Position numbers and translations under genes: made by a program
In this document: positions 49,914-59,517 of the stretch, in pieces
Numbering within the stretch: the first letter of the stretch is position 1
Layout of the letters: each line of letters opens with the position of its first letter
Notes under the pieces: generated by a model
Seen by the model: only the letters and a program-made list of their open reading frames with translations
Databases searched by the model: none
What the model was told of the DNA's origin: nothing
Origin: CAWDVR01 sp044869805
GTDB lineage: Bacteria > Acidobacteriota > Thermoanaerobaculia > Multivoradales > SZUA-115
Assembly: GCA_044869805.1 (NCBI GenBank)
Contig: JBIOXV010000062.1
Span: 9,972-73,971, forward strand
Direction of reading: 5' to 3'
DNA: 64,000 nucleotides

Positions 49914-51926
49914 ATGATGTCGGAAGTGCTATGTCCGGGTGGCTCCCGGATCCGAGGGGTGTGGGCGCTCGTGCTCGTGGTGCTGTGGCAATCCGGCGGC
50001 AGCCAGGCTGCTGCGCAGCCGGCCCCGGGGACTGGCCGGCGAGTCGCCGTGCACGTGGCCTCGGGCTCGCGCGACAACCCGTCGTCCGCGACCGTGGCTG
50101 TCTTCGATGGAGTGCTGGATCTCGGCCCTGCCGTGCGGTGGGTGCGTGTCCTCTTCGCGGAGGCTCGGCTGCCGCTGGGAAGCGCCGTGCGCGTGACCTC
50201 GTTGCTCGACGGTCAGTCGCAGACCCTCGATGCCCGTCACCTCCGGCAGTGGCGCAACGGTACCGCGTTCTTCAACGGCTCGCGCGTGAGGGTCGAACTG
50301 CTCGCCGGGGCCCTGACTCGCGGAAGCTCGCTGCGAGTCGAGCAGGTCGTTGTGGGTGACCCGAGCCTGGCCCGGAAGGGGCTCGGTCGCGCGATTTGTG
50401 GCACGGACGACGACCGCGAGCCCTCGAATGAGCCTGCCGTGGGCCGGATGCTCGATGGCGCAAGCGGCGGCGGCTGCACGGGGTCCATCGTCGATTGTCC
50501 CGACGAAGGCAACGCCAAGTGCCATCTATCGGCGGGCCATTGCTTCTTCGCGGGCAGCGGCTCGCACCAGGAATCCGAAGTCATCCAGTTTGACGTCCCC
50601 GCCTCGGGCGCTGACTGCGGGCTGGTTCATCCACCCACTGCCAAACAGTTCGCGATCGACGTGGACTCGGCGGTGGGAACGAACAATGGCCCGGGCGACG
50701 ATTGGGCGGTGTTCAGGGTCTTCCCCAATCCCGAGACCGGCCGCACGACCTTCCAGGAACAGGGAGACGCCTATTCGCTGGCGAGCGCTGCTCCGGCCAC
50801 CGGCACCGTGCGGGTGACCGGCTTCGGCGTCGATGGTAATGGCGACGCCAGCGGTGGCGGCAACGACACCTGCGCCGGTTGCCTACCGGCCGATGGCACG
50901 GGCCAGCGCCACCAGATCCAACAAACTCACAGCGGTCCCATCGTCGACCAGATCGACAGCGAGCTACAGCACGAGGTCGACACCTGTGGCGGAGACTCGG
51001 GTGCGCCGGTGATCCTGGAGAGCACGGGTGAGATCGTCGCCGTCCACACTCACGGCGGATGCAACTCGCCCGGCGGCGCCAACTCGGCCACCGCCATCGA
51101 CTACCAACCGTTGCAGGACGCACTCGAGAAGTGCGTCCCTCACCTGCTGGTGCTTCTCGATCGCACCGGTTCGATGATCGACATCCGGCCGTCGACCGGC
51201 AACAGCCGCTGCTCCGACGCGCTGGCCCTGGCGGTGGCGGACGTTCAAGACTTCTTCGTGAAGTACCCGGAGGTGGACGGAGCCTCGGTGGCGGTCTGGA
51301 CCTTCGCCGACTCCAGCCCCACGGACCTCACGGGCGGATTCGGGGGCGAGGCAGCGGCACTGTCCGCGCTCGGTGGTCTGTCGCCGGAGGGTTGCTCCGG
51401 TTCCACGCCGTTGGCGGACGCGATCTGCGCCGCCAGCGATGCGCTCGATCAGGAGTTCGAGGGCACGCCGGCGGGGAAGATGCTGGCGATCAGCAGCGAT
51501 GGAGGCGAGAACAACAGCAGCGGCACCTGTGCAGGACCCTGGAGCATCAGCGGCCCGCCCAACTACGACTCCGGCTCGTGGCAGCAGAAGACCAAGGAGC
51601 GGGTGGTGGGCCAGAACGTTGCCCTGACGCGTTTCTGGGGCACGGTGACTCGCAGCGGGGGCTTCGATCCCGAGACCGGGCTCGTGCGTGGCCCCGGAAT
51701 TGCCGACAGCGTGTTCTTCGAGGATCTGGCGCAGGCCACGGGCGGAATTTTCCAGGGCGTGGAGGACGACGCACCGCTGCCAGAGCCCTTCTTCGGGGCC
51801 GGAGGCCCGGCGCCAGCGATCGTTCCTGTGCCCACGCTGAGCGCTTGGGGGGCGTTGGCTCTCGCGGCGAGTGTGGTTGGCGCCGCCCTGGTGGTGCTAC
51901 GCCGGCGGCGTAGGTCCTTGGCTTGA
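49914..51926 (+). CDS. Trypsin-like protease / vWA protein with IPTL-CTERM tail
   Basis: 670 residues. After a signal peptide comes a trypsin-like domain with H209 (SAGHCFF), D262/D263 (GDDWAVFRV) and S362 (CGGDSGAPVIL), then a von Willebrand factor A domain (LLVLLDRTGSMIDIRPS; D-x-T-x-S metal site), and a C-terminal VPTLSAWGALALAASVVGAA followed by RRRRRS. That tail is the IPTL-CTERM sorting signal, processed by an exosortase-like system. ATG 49914 follows GGGAGGAAGG. It should be displayed at the cell surface. The vWA metal motif is not canonical (Thr in place of Ser). Confidence 0.88.
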   Translation: MMSEVLCPGGSRIRGVWALVLVVLWQSGGSQAAAQPAPGTGRRVAVHVASGSRDNPSSATVAVFDGVLDLGPAVRWVRVLFAEARLPLGSAVRVTSLLDGQSQTLDARHLRQWRNGTAFFNGSRVRVELLAGALTRGSSLRVEQVVVGDPSLARKGLGRAICGTDDDREPSNEPAVGRMLDGASGGGCTGSIVDCPDEGNAKCHLSAGHCFFAGSGSHQESEVIQFDVPASGADCGLVHPPTAKQFAIDVDSAVGTNNGPGDDWAVFRVFPNPETGRTTFQEQGDAYSLASAAPATGTVRVTGFGVDGNGDASGGGNDTCAGCLPADGTGQRHQIQQTHSGPIVDQIDSELQHEVDTCGGDSGAPVILESTGEIVAVHTHGGCNSPGGANSATAIDYQPLQDALEKCVPHLLVLLDRTGSMIDIRPSTGNSRCSDALALAVADVQDFFVKYPEVDGASVAVWTFADSSPTDLTGGFGGEAAALSALGGLSPEGCSGSTPLADAICAASDALDQEFEGTPAGKMLAISSDGGENNSSGTCAGPWSISGPPNYDSGSWQQKTKERVVGQNVALTRFWGTVTRSGGFDPETGLVRGPGIADSVFFEDLAQATGGIFQGVEDDAPLPEPFFGAGGPAPAIVPVPTLSAWGALALAASVVGAALVVLRRRRRSLA

Positions 51927-51981
51927 ATCCTCGCAGCCGGGCGGCGAGGACCAGCCAGAACAACAAGCCGCGGCCAGCGCG

Positions 51982-53310
51982 TCAGGGCGGGATGGGTCGG
52001 GTCGAGGCGATGCCCGCCGTGGCCGCGTCGGCCGCACAGCAGGGATCGAGGACGACCTTGCCCTCCTTCATCACCCACAGCGGCCGCTCGAGGACGCGGA
52101 TTTCCATCAGCGGGTCACCGGCGACGGCGACCAAGTCGGCGTAGGCGCCGGGCGCCAGGGTGCCGATCTGGCCCTCGAGGCGCAGCAGCTTCGCGGCGAC
52201 GGTGGTCGCCGACTGCAGGGCGGCGAGCGGCGTCATTCCGGCCTCGACGTAGAGCGCGAGCTGGCGGCCGTTGTCGCCGTGGGCCTGGACCCCGGAGTCG
52301 GTGCCGTAGGCGATGGCGAGGCCGGCGCGGATCGCCTTGCGCAGGCTCTCCATCTTGAGCTCGTAGACCATCTTGCCCTTCTCGAGCTGGTAGGGCTGGA
52401 AGCCGCCCGCGGCGCCGCGCTCGAGCATGGTGGCGTTGGTGATCGGGTTGGGGACGATGAAGGTGCCGCGCTCGGCGATCATGCGGATGGCCTCGTCGTC
52501 GAGCATCGAGGCGTGCTCGATCGAGCGCACCCCGGCGCGCACCGCGCGCTTGATGCCCTCGGTGCCGTGGGCGTGCGCCGCCACGTCGCGGCCCCGCTCG
52601 CGGGCGGCGGCGACGGCCGCCGCCAGCTCCTCGTCGGTGTACTGCGCGGCGCGCGGGTCGGTGCCGGCGGACATCACGCCGCCGGTGGCCAGCACCTTGA
52701 TCCAGTCGGCCCCGAACTTGACGTTCTCGCGCACCTTGGCACGGATCGCCTCGGGGCCGTCGGCGATCGCGGCGTAGCGCTCGACGTGGATGTCGGCCGG
52801 CAGCTCGTTGCGGTCGCCGTGGCCGCCGGTCGAGGACAGCGACTTCAGGGCCACCAGCATCCGCGGTCCCGGCACGCGGCCGGTGGCGATGGCGTCGCGC
52901 AGCGCGACGTCCGCGAAGTCGCGGCTGCCCAGGTCGCGGACCGTGGTGAAGCCGGCCTCGAGCGTCTTCCTGGCGTTGGCCACCCCTTCGATGGCGGCCC
53001 GCGCCGCCGTCTCCTTGAGGTCCTCGTAGGGCGTCGACTCCTCGCTGCCGATCAGGTGTACGTGCGCGTCGATCAGGCCCGGGAGCATGGTGAGGCCGCT
53101 CAAGTCGTGGTCGACGGCCTCGCCGGGACGGCGTGGATCGACCGAGACGATTCGACCGTCCGCGATGCGGATGACGACGTTCTCGCGCCACGCACCCGTC
53201 GTCGGCTCGAGCAGGCGACCGGCGGCGACCGTGACACTCGGTGCCGGCGCTTGCGCGCCGGCGGCGACGAGCGCGGCCAGCAGCGGCACGCCGAGCGCCG
53301 CGGCTCTCAC
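51982..53310 (-). CDS. Secreted metal-dependent amidohydrolase
   Basis: 442 residues, amidohydrolase superfamily, imidazolonepropionase-like branch. Signals: LPGLIDAHVHLIG (metal-binding HxH), GADWIKVLATGG (carbamylated Lys), AAHAHGTEGIKRAVRAGVRS and SIEHASML (His ligands), AIAYGTDSGV (Asp). The leader RAAALGVPLLAALVAAGAQA suggests export. GTG 53310 overlaps the stop of the upstream gene (GTGA), so it is coupled to it. It hydrolyses amide bonds, perhaps of peptides or amidated metabolites. Substrate unknown. Confidence 0.88.
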   Translation of the reverse strand: MRAAALGVPLLAALVAAGAQAPAPSVTVAAGRLLEPTTGAWRENVVIRIADGRIVSVDPRRPGEAVDHDLSGLTMLPGLIDAHVHLIGSEESTPYEDLKETAARAAIEGVANARKTLEAGFTTVRDLGSRDFADVALRDAIATGRVPGPRMLVALKSLSSTGGHGDRNELPADIHVERYAAIADGPEAIRAKVRENVKFGADWIKVLATGGVMSAGTDPRAAQYTDEELAAAVAAARERGRDVAAHAHGTEGIKRAVRAGVRSIEHASMLDDEAIRMIAERGTFIVPNPITNATMLERGAAGGFQPYQLEKGKMVYELKMESLRKAIRAGLAIAYGTDSGVQAHGDNGRQLALYVEAGMTPLAALQSATTVAAKLLRLEGQIGTLAPGAYADLVAVAGDPLMEIRVLERPLWVMKEGKVVLDPCCAADAATAGIASTRPIPP

Positions 53311-53738
53311 GACTTCGCGCTCATGGTGAGAGTGCCGGTGCGGTACTCCTGGTTGTCTACCAGCTCGGCGTGGGTGCCGCTGAACTTGCCGTCCTGGCAC
53401 TCGCCGCGGAAGGTGAAGGTGCGCCGCCGGCCGTCGCTCTCGACGCGGCCGGTGAGCGCTCCGTCGTCGAGGTGGCCATCCGCCGTCCCGGTGTAGGTGT
53501 GCGCGGCGCCGGACCACTTGAAGTGGAACTCGACGTTCCAGTGCCCCTCGCCGGCCGGCGTGAAGATGGCCCTGACGCGACCCTCCTCGTCGCCCTGCTC
53601 CCAGCGGAAGCTGCCGGTGAGGGTGCGCTGGGCAGTGGTTGCGGCGGCCGCGGGAGGTGCGGTCAGCAGAGGCGTGGCCAGCAGTAGAGCGACGAGCAGC
53701 AGGACGGGAGCGGTCCACGAGCGAGCGGTGCGGTGCAT
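53307..53738 (-). CDS. Small secreted protein with a beta-rich domain
   Basis: 143 residues. Signal peptide (WTAPVLLLVALLLATPLLTA), then strands such as GTADGHLDDGALTGRVESDG and RTFTFRGECQDGKFSGTHAE. It reads as a beta-barrel or lipocalin-like fold, but no family was recognised. The stop overlaps the start of the amidohydrolase gene (GTGA), which suggests a joint function. ATG 53738 with GGAGGG upstream. Confidence 0.7.
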   Translation of the reverse strand: MHRTARSWTAPVLLLVALLLATPLLTAPPAAAATTAQRTLTGSFRWEQGDEEGRVRAIFTPAGEGHWNVEFHFKWSGAAHTYTGTADGHLDDGALTGRVESDGRRRTFTFRGECQDGKFSGTHAELVDNQEYRTGTLTMSAKS

Positions 53739-53866
53739 GAGCCCTCCTTGGGGTTGGCGGAGCTTCGCCGAAAAGCATGCAGATGTCGAGCCACGCGAGG
53801 GCCGCCAAACTGACATCCCGAGCGCAGCGAAGGATGGCAGCGCGGGATCGCGTAGGATCGCCGGCG

Positions 53867-54838
53867 ATGCGAGTCGTGGTCTTCGGCGCCGGCGCGGTGG
53901 GCGGGTACTTCGGCGGCCGTCTGGCTCAGGTCGGCGAGGACGTGGTGTGGTTCGCGCGCGGTGCCACGCTCGAGGCCCTGCGCCACCGCGGGCTGACTGT
54001 CGAGAGCCTGAAAGGCGATTTCACGCTGCCGCCCCAGGCGGCGACCGACCGGCCGGAGGAGGTCGGCCCCGCCGACGTGGTGCTGCTCGGCGTCAAGGCC
54101 TGGCAGGTGCCGGAGGCCGCCATAACTGTGCGCCCCTGGCTCCACGCCGAGAGCCTCGTCGTGCCGCTGCAGAACGGCGTCGAGGCCGCGGGCCAGTTGA
54201 TCGCCGCCCTCGGCCCCGAGCCCGTGGCGGGCGGCGTCTGCAAGATCGTCTGCGAGGTGGTCGAGCCCGGCCATCTGCGGCACTTCGGCGCCGAGCCGGG
54301 GATCGACATGGGGCCGCTTCCGGCCTGGCCGGGCGAGCCCGACCCCGCGGCGCGCGCCGCTCGCCAGCGCCGGCGCTGCGAGCGCTTGGCGGAAGCCTGG
54401 GAACGCGCCGGCGTCGTCGCCACGGTGCGCGACGACATCCTGGCCGGGATCTGGGAGAAGTTCCTGTTCATCGCCTCGGTGTCGGGGGTCGGGGCCCTGA
54501 CCGGCGGCACGCTGGGCGAGATCCGCTCCGATCCCGAGACGCGGGAGCTGGTACGCCGCGCCATGCAGGAGATCGAGGCCGTGGCGCGGGCCCGCGGCGT
54601 CGATCTGGCGGCCGAGGTGGTGGAGCGGGCGATGGGCTTCGTCGACCGCCTGGCGGCCGGCAGCACCGCCTCCATGCAGCGCGACCTCCTCGCCGGCCGC
54701 CCGTCCGAGCTCGAGGCGCAGAACGGCGCCGTGGTGCGGCTGGGCCGCGAGAGCGGCGTGCCGACCCCGGTACACGAGCGGCTCTATGCGGCGCTCTCCG
54801 AGCGCGCTGCCGCCAAAGAGCCTTCCCCCGAGAGGTAA
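53867..54838 (+). CDS. Ketopantoate reductase-like (PanE/ApbA family)
   Basis: 323 residues. The N-terminal NADP-binding motif GAGAVGGYFGGRLAQVG, then VVLLGVKAWQ and PLQNGVEA, and the C-terminal catalytic helix FLFIASVSGVGALTGG, LEAQNGAVVRLGRESGVPTP are those of 2-dehydropantoate 2-reductases. PanE reduces ketopantoate to pantoate in pantothenate synthesis. Family members also reduce other 2-oxo acids, so the symbol is not assigned. ATG 53867 begins the Rossmann motif. Divergent from the secreted pair. Confidence 0.85.
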   Translation: MRVVVFGAGAVGGYFGGRLAQVGEDVVWFARGATLEALRHRGLTVESLKGDFTLPPQAATDRPEEVGPADVVLLGVKAWQVPEAAITVRPWLHAESLVVPLQNGVEAAGQLIAALGPEPVAGGVCKIVCEVVEPGHLRHFGAEPGIDMGPLPAWPGEPDPAARAARQRRRCERLAEAWERAGVVATVRDDILAGIWEKFLFIASVSGVGALTGGTLGEIRSDPETRELVRRAMQEIEAVARARGVDLAAEVVERAMGFVDRLAAGSTASMQRDLLAGRPSELEAQNGAVVRLGRESGVPTPVHERLYAALSERAAAKEPSPER

Positions 54839-54899
54839 TTCCCTGGCAGGCAGCCGCGGCGCGCAGCGGGATAGGCCTTGCGATGGAACTTGCGCCTCA

Positions 54900-54930
54900 T
54901 TTACACTCTGGCGGTCGAAGCAGGTATGAT
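54900..54930 (+). promoter_or_regulatory. Possible promoter of the RND efflux operon
   Basis: TTTACA (54900-54905) and TATGAT (54925-54930) match the -35 and -10 consensus at five of six bases each, with a 19-base spacer, slightly long. The site is 117 bases before ATG 55048. Confidence 0.4.
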
Positions 54931-55047
54931 CGCCGAACGGGGCGGGGCGGATGACCGCGGAGTGAGCCCCCTGCCTCAGCCTCTCGCCTGCCAGGCACCG
55001 CTCTCTGAAGCCATCCGGTTGAAACCTTGCTCTTCCAGGAGCTGGCG

Positions 55048-56355
55048 ATGACTCGAGCACCGATCCTCATGCCACGCGGCGCACCCTCTCTCCTTCTCGC
55101 GAGCGGCCTCGCCGTCTTGGGCCTCCTCGCCGCCTGCGGCGGCAAGGAAGGTGGTGGCGGCCCGGAAGGCGCGCCCGGCGGCGGGCCGGGGGGCGCTCCC
55201 CCGCCGGCGCAGGTCACGGTGGTGACCGTCGAGCCGCGCACGGTGGCCGTTCCCTACGAGCTCACCGGCCGGCTCGAGGGCTCGCGCCAGGTCGAGGTGC
55301 GAGCGCGCGTGTCGGGCATCCTGCTCGAGCGGACCTACGACGAGGGGCGGCCGGTGAGGAAAGGCCAGACTCTCTTCGTGATCGACCCGGCGCCGTACCG
55401 CGCCGAGGTGCAGGCCGCGGAGGCGGAGCTCGCCGAGGAGCAGGCCGAGCTGTCGCGCGCCGAGCGCGAGGTGGCCCGCCTGGAGCCGCTGCTCGCCCAG
55501 CGCGCCGCGAGCCGCAAGGACTTCGACAACGCGGTCTCCGACGCCGAGAGCGCCCGCGCCCTGTTGCTCTCCGCCAAGGCGCGCCTGGACCAGGCCAAGC
55601 TCGACCTCTCCTACACCCGGGTCACGGCGCCGATCACCGGGCTGACCAGCCGCGCCGAGCACTCCGAGGGTAGCCTGGTCGGGCCCGGCGAAACCGGTCT
55701 CCTGACCCACATGTGGCAGGTGCAGCCGATCTGGGTGCGGTTTTCCGTCTCCGACCAGACTCTCTCCTCGCTGCGCAAGGCGATCGCCGAGAAGCGCGTG
55801 ACCTCGCCCGCGACCGACGAGCTGGAGGTCGACCTGGTGCTGGCGGACGGCACCGTCCATCCCGAGCGCGGCCGGGTGAACTTCGCCGACGCGGGCGTCG
55901 ATACGGCCACCGGCTCGGTCGAGCTGCGCGCCGAGATGCCCAACCTCGGCGGCCGCCTGCTTCCCGGGCAGTTCGTTCGCGCCCGCCTGATCGGCATCCA
56001 GCGGCCGCAGGCCATCCTGGTGCCGCAGCGCTCGGTGCAGCAGGGCCAGCAGGGGAAGTTCGTGTTCGTGGTCGGCGCCGACGGCAAGGCGGAGGCGAGG
56101 CCGGTCGAGGCCGGCGACTGGCTGGGGCAGGACTGGGTGATCGAGTCGGGCCTCGCGGCAGGCGACCGCGTGGTAGTCGACGGCGTGATGAAAGTACAGC
56201 CTGGCGCTCCGGTGCAGGTGGTAGAAGCGGGAGCCGAGGGCCAGACGCCGGGAGCGCCGGGAAGCGCGCCTGCCTACGGAGGCCAAGAGGGCGCGCCGGC
56301 CGACGGCAGCTCGCCCGAAGGCGGGACGGGGACCTCCTCCGGCGGCACCAACTAG
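55048..56355 (+). CDS. RND efflux membrane-fusion lipoprotein (AcrA/MexA-like)
   Basis: 435 residues. Lipobox LLAAC (Cys30), a Gly/Pro-rich linker, a biotinyl-lipoyl-like domain (SRQVEVRARVSGILLERTYD), a helical hairpin (ELAEEQAELSRAEREVARLE), a beta-barrel domain (VTAPITGLTSRAEHSEG, IWVRFSVSDQTL) and a membrane-proximal domain (ILVPQRSVQQGQQGKFVFVV). It links the inner-membrane pump with the outer-membrane channel. ATG 55048 follows GGAG by about eight bases. First gene of the operon, 9 bases before the pump gene. Confidence 0.93.
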   Translation: MTRAPILMPRGAPSLLLASGLAVLGLLAACGGKEGGGGPEGAPGGGPGGAPPPAQVTVVTVEPRTVAVPYELTGRLEGSRQVEVRARVSGILLERTYDEGRPVRKGQTLFVIDPAPYRAEVQAAEAELAEEQAELSRAEREVARLEPLLAQRAASRKDFDNAVSDAESARALLLSAKARLDQAKLDLSYTRVTAPITGLTSRAEHSEGSLVGPGETGLLTHMWQVQPIWVRFSVSDQTLSSLRKAIAEKRVTSPATDELEVDLVLADGTVHPERGRVNFADAGVDTATGSVELRAEMPNLGGRLLPGQFVRARLIGIQRPQAILVPQRSVQQGQQGKFVFVVGADGKAEARPVEAGDWLGQDWVIESGLAAGDRVVVDGVMKVQPGAPVQVVEAGAEGQTPGAPGSAPAYGGQEGAPADGSSPEGGTGTSSGGTN

Positions 56356-56364
56356 GGGGCGATC

Positions 56365-59300
56365 ATGTTCTCCCACTTCTTCATCCGCCGCCCCATCTTC
56401 GCGAGCGTGGTCTCGATCGTCATCGTCCTGGCCGGCCTGGCGGCGATCGTCAACCTGCCCATCGCCCAGTACCCGGATATCGCGCCGCCGGTGGTCACGG
56501 TGACCGCCATCTACCCGGGCGCCACGGCCGAGGCCCTGCAGCGCACCGTGGCGGCGCCGATCGAGGAGCAGATCAACGGCGTCGAGGACATGCTCTACCT
56601 CTCGTCGGTCTCGACCTCGAGCGGCCTGGTGACTACCGCCGTCACCTTCGAGGTCGGTACCGACATCGACCTCGCCGCCAACAACGTGGCCAACCGCGTG
56701 CGCCTGGCCGAGCCCCGTCTGCCGGAGGAAGTGCGCAGGAACGGCGTCACCGTCCAGAAGCAGAACCAGAACTTCATCCAGATCGTCACCATCTCCTCGC
56801 CCGACGGGCGCTGGGACCTGGTCTACCTCTCGAACTACGCCGCGCTCAACATCGCCGAGCCGCTGAAGCGGGTCCCCGGGGTGGGCGAGGTGCAGGTGTT
56901 CGGCGCCCGCGAGTACTCGATGCGGCTGTGGCTCAAGCCCGACCGTATGGCCGAGTACGGCCTCACCACCACCGACGTGGCGGCGGCGGTGCGCGAGCAG
57001 AACGCACAGTTCGCGGTCGGCAAGGTGGGCCAGCAGCCGGCGGGCCCGGACCTCGAGCTGACCTACACGGTGACCGCCGAAGATCGTCTGGCTACGCCCG
57101 AGCAGTTCGCCGACATCGTGCTGCGCGCCGACCCCTCCGGCAAGACGCTCAAGCTCGCCGACGTGGCGCGCATCGAGCTCGGGGCCCGCGACTACGACGC
57201 CGAGACCCGGCTCGACAGCAAGGAGACGATCTTCATGGGCGTCTTCCTGCAGCCGGGGGCCAACGCGCTGGAGACCGCGGCCGGCGTCGAGGCCGAGCTC
57301 GAGGCGCTCTCGCAGCGTTTCCCGGCCGGCATCGCGTACCAGATCCCGTTCGACACCACGCGCTTCGTCGAGGTGTCGATCGAGGAGGTGGTCAAGACGC
57401 TGGTCATCGCCATGTTCCTGGTGTTCCTGGTGGTCTACCTCTTCCTGCAGAGCTTCCGCGCCACCCTGATCCCCATGGTCGCGGTGCCGGTGTCGCTGAT
57501 CGGCACCTTCGCCGGCATGTACGCGCTGGGCTTCTCGATCAATACCTTGACCCTCTTCGGCCTGGTGCTCGCCATCGGCATCGTGGTCGACGACGCCATC
57601 GTGGTGCTGGAGAACACCGAACGCATCATGGCGACCGAGGGCAAGAGCGCCCGCGAGGCGGCCTTCGAGTCGATGAACCAGGTCACCGGGCCGGTGGTCG
57701 CCATCGTGCTGGTGCTGTGCTCGGTGTTCGTGCCGGTGGCCTTCCTCGGTGGCCTGACCGGTCTGCTCTACCGGCAGTTCGCGATCACCGTGGCGATCGC
57801 GGTGGCGATCTCCGGGCTGGTGGCGCTGACCCTCTCGCCGGCGCTCTGCGCCATCGTGCTGCGCGACCGGCACGAGCACCCGCGGGGCTTCTTCGGCGCC
57901 TTCAACCGCGGCTTCGAGGGCACCACCCGCGGCTTCGTCAAGGGGGTCAACGGGCTGCTGCGCCGGCCGCTTTTGGGAGCGGTGCTGTTCCTGGTCGTGC
58001 TGCTGGCCGCCTTCGGCCTCTTCCGCCTGGTGCCCGGCGCGCTGGTGCCGCCGGAGGACCAGGGCTGGTTCATCGCCGCCGCCCTGCTGCCCGACGGCGC
58101 CACGCTCACCCGCACCCGCGAGGTCGGCGAGCGCGTGGAGCAGATCCTGCTCGCCGATCCCGCCATCGAGCACGTGGCGGCGATCAACGGCATCGACTTC
58201 GTGGGCGGCGGCGCCAACAGCGCGGTGTCGACCATGTTCGTGATCCTCAAGCTGTGGGACGAGCGCACCAAGCCGGACCTCGCCCTCGACGCCACCATCG
58301 GCCGCTTCTTCGGCGCCGTGGGCGGCATCCGCGAGGCCTTCGTCCTCGGCTTCAACCCGCCGCCCATCCAGGGCTTGGGGCTGACCGGTGGCTTCGAGGT
58401 CTACGTGCAGAGCCGCGGCGAGGCCACCACGGCGCAGCTCGCGGAAGCGACCCAGGGGCTGATCGCCAAGCTCAACCAGGACCCGCGCCTGTTCGGCGTG
58501 CAGACCCTCTTTCGCGCCAACTCGCCGCAGATCCAGGTGCGCCTGGACCGCGAGAAGGCCAAGGCGCTCGGGGTCTCGGTGGACGACGTGTTCGCCACCC
58601 TGCAGACCTCGTTCAGCTCGCTCTACGTCAACGACTTCAACCGCGGCGGCCGCGTGTTCCGGGTGCAGATGCAGGCCGACGCCCCCTACCGCTCGCGGCC
58701 CGAGGACTTGACCCGCCAGTACGTGCGCTCGTCCTCCGGCGCCATGGTGCAGCTCGCCTCGCTGCTCGACATCGACTACAGCGCCGGCGCCGAGACCCTC
58801 GAGCGCTTCAACCTCTACCCGTCGATCAAGCTCCTCGGCGCGCCGGCCCCGGGCCGGAGCTCGGCCGAGGCCATCGCCGCGGTGGAGGAGCTCGCGCAGC
58901 GCGAGCTGCCGCCGGAGTACGGCATCGCCTGGACCGGGACCGCCTTCGAGGAGAAGAAGACCGGCGGCACCTCGACCCAGGTGCTGCTCTTCGGCCTGGT
59001 GTTTGTGTTCCTGATCCTCGCCGCGCAGTACGAGCGCTGGTCGCTGCCCATCGCCGTGCTGCTCTCGGTGCCGTTCGCCTTCCTGGGCGCGCTCGCCGCG
59101 GTCTGGCTGCGCGGCATGTCGAACGACGTCTATTTCCAGATCGGCCTCGTCACCCTGATCGGCCTGTCGGCCAAGAACGCCATCCTGATCGTGGAGTTCG
59201 CGACCCAGCAGCGCGAGCAGGGCAAGTCGATCCTCGAGTCGGCCGTCGAAGCGGCGCGCTTGCGCTTCCGGCCGATCGTCATGACCTCGCTCGCCTTCAT

Positions 59301-59517
59301 CCTCGGCGTGCTGCCGCTGGCCCTGTCGACGGGCGCCGGCGCCGCGGCTCGCCGCTCGATGGGCACTGGCGTGCTGGGCGGCATGCTGTTCGCGACGGTG
59401 GTCGGCGTGACCTTCATCCCGCTCTTCTTCCGCTGGGTGTCGGGCCGCGAGCGCCCGGCGGCGGAGCAGGGGCCCGCGTCGGCGCCGGTGGTGGAGGGAG
59501 AAAGGAGCGCGACATGA
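56365..59517 (+). CDS. RND multidrug efflux pump, HAE1 type (AcrB/MexB-like)
   Basis: 1050 residues, the usual length of HAE1 pumps. Signs: HFFIRRPIFASVVSIVIVLA at the N-terminus, QLNGVEDMLYLSSVSTSSG-like porter region (IEEQINGVEDMLYL), proton-relay residues D409/D410 in GIVVDDAIVVLEN and K937 in GLSAKNAILIVEF. All expected twelve membrane helices and two periplasmic loops can be traced. It exports hydrophobic compounds, drugs or bile-like molecules using the proton gradient. The stop overlaps the start of the next gene (ATGA). Confidence 0.95.
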   Translation: MFSHFFIRRPIFASVVSIVIVLAGLAAIVNLPIAQYPDIAPPVVTVTAIYPGATAEALQRTVAAPIEEQINGVEDMLYLSSVSTSSGLVTTAVTFEVGTDIDLAANNVANRVRLAEPRLPEEVRRNGVTVQKQNQNFIQIVTISSPDGRWDLVYLSNYAALNIAEPLKRVPGVGEVQVFGAREYSMRLWLKPDRMAEYGLTTTDVAAAVREQNAQFAVGKVGQQPAGPDLELTYTVTAEDRLATPEQFADIVLRADPSGKTLKLADVARIELGARDYDAETRLDSKETIFMGVFLQPGANALETAAGVEAELEALSQRFPAGIAYQIPFDTTRFVEVSIEEVVKTLVIAMFLVFLVVYLFLQSFRATLIPMVAVPVSLIGTFAGMYALGFSINTLTLFGLVLAIGIVVDDAIVVLENTERIMATEGKSAREAAFESMNQVTGPVVAIVLVLCSVFVPVAFLGGLTGLLYRQFAITVAIAVAISGLVALTLSPALCAIVLRDRHEHPRGFFGAFNRGFEGTTRGFVKGVNGLLRRPLLGAVLFLVVLLAAFGLFRLVPGALVPPEDQGWFIAAALLPDGATLTRTREVGERVEQILLADPAIEHVAAINGIDFVGGGANSAVSTMFVILKLWDERTKPDLALDATIGRFFGAVGGIREAFVLGFNPPPIQGLGLTGGFEVYVQSRGEATTAQLAEATQGLIAKLNQDPRLFGVQTLFRANSPQIQVRLDREKAKALGVSVDDVFATLQTSFSSLYVNDFNRGGRVFRVQMQADAPYRSRPEDLTRQYVRSSSGAMVQLASLLDIDYSAGAETLERFNLYPSIKLLGAPAPGRSSAEAIAAVEELAQRELPPEYGIAWTGTAFEEKKTGGTSTQVLLFGLVFVFLILAAQYERWSLPIAVLLSVPFAFLGALAAVWLRGMSNDVYFQIGLVTLIGLSAKNAILIVEFATQQREQGKSILESAVEAARLRFRPIVMTSLAFILGVLPLALSTGAGAAARRSMGTGVLGGMLFATVVGVTFIPLFFRWVSGRERPAAEQGPASAPVVEGERSAT

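Noticed and set aside
47116..49917. Long plus-strand open frame antisense to the ADOP permease
   Set aside because: Its product is Gln/Arg/Glu-rich with no domain and mirrors the reading frame of a clearly conserved permease on the other strand.
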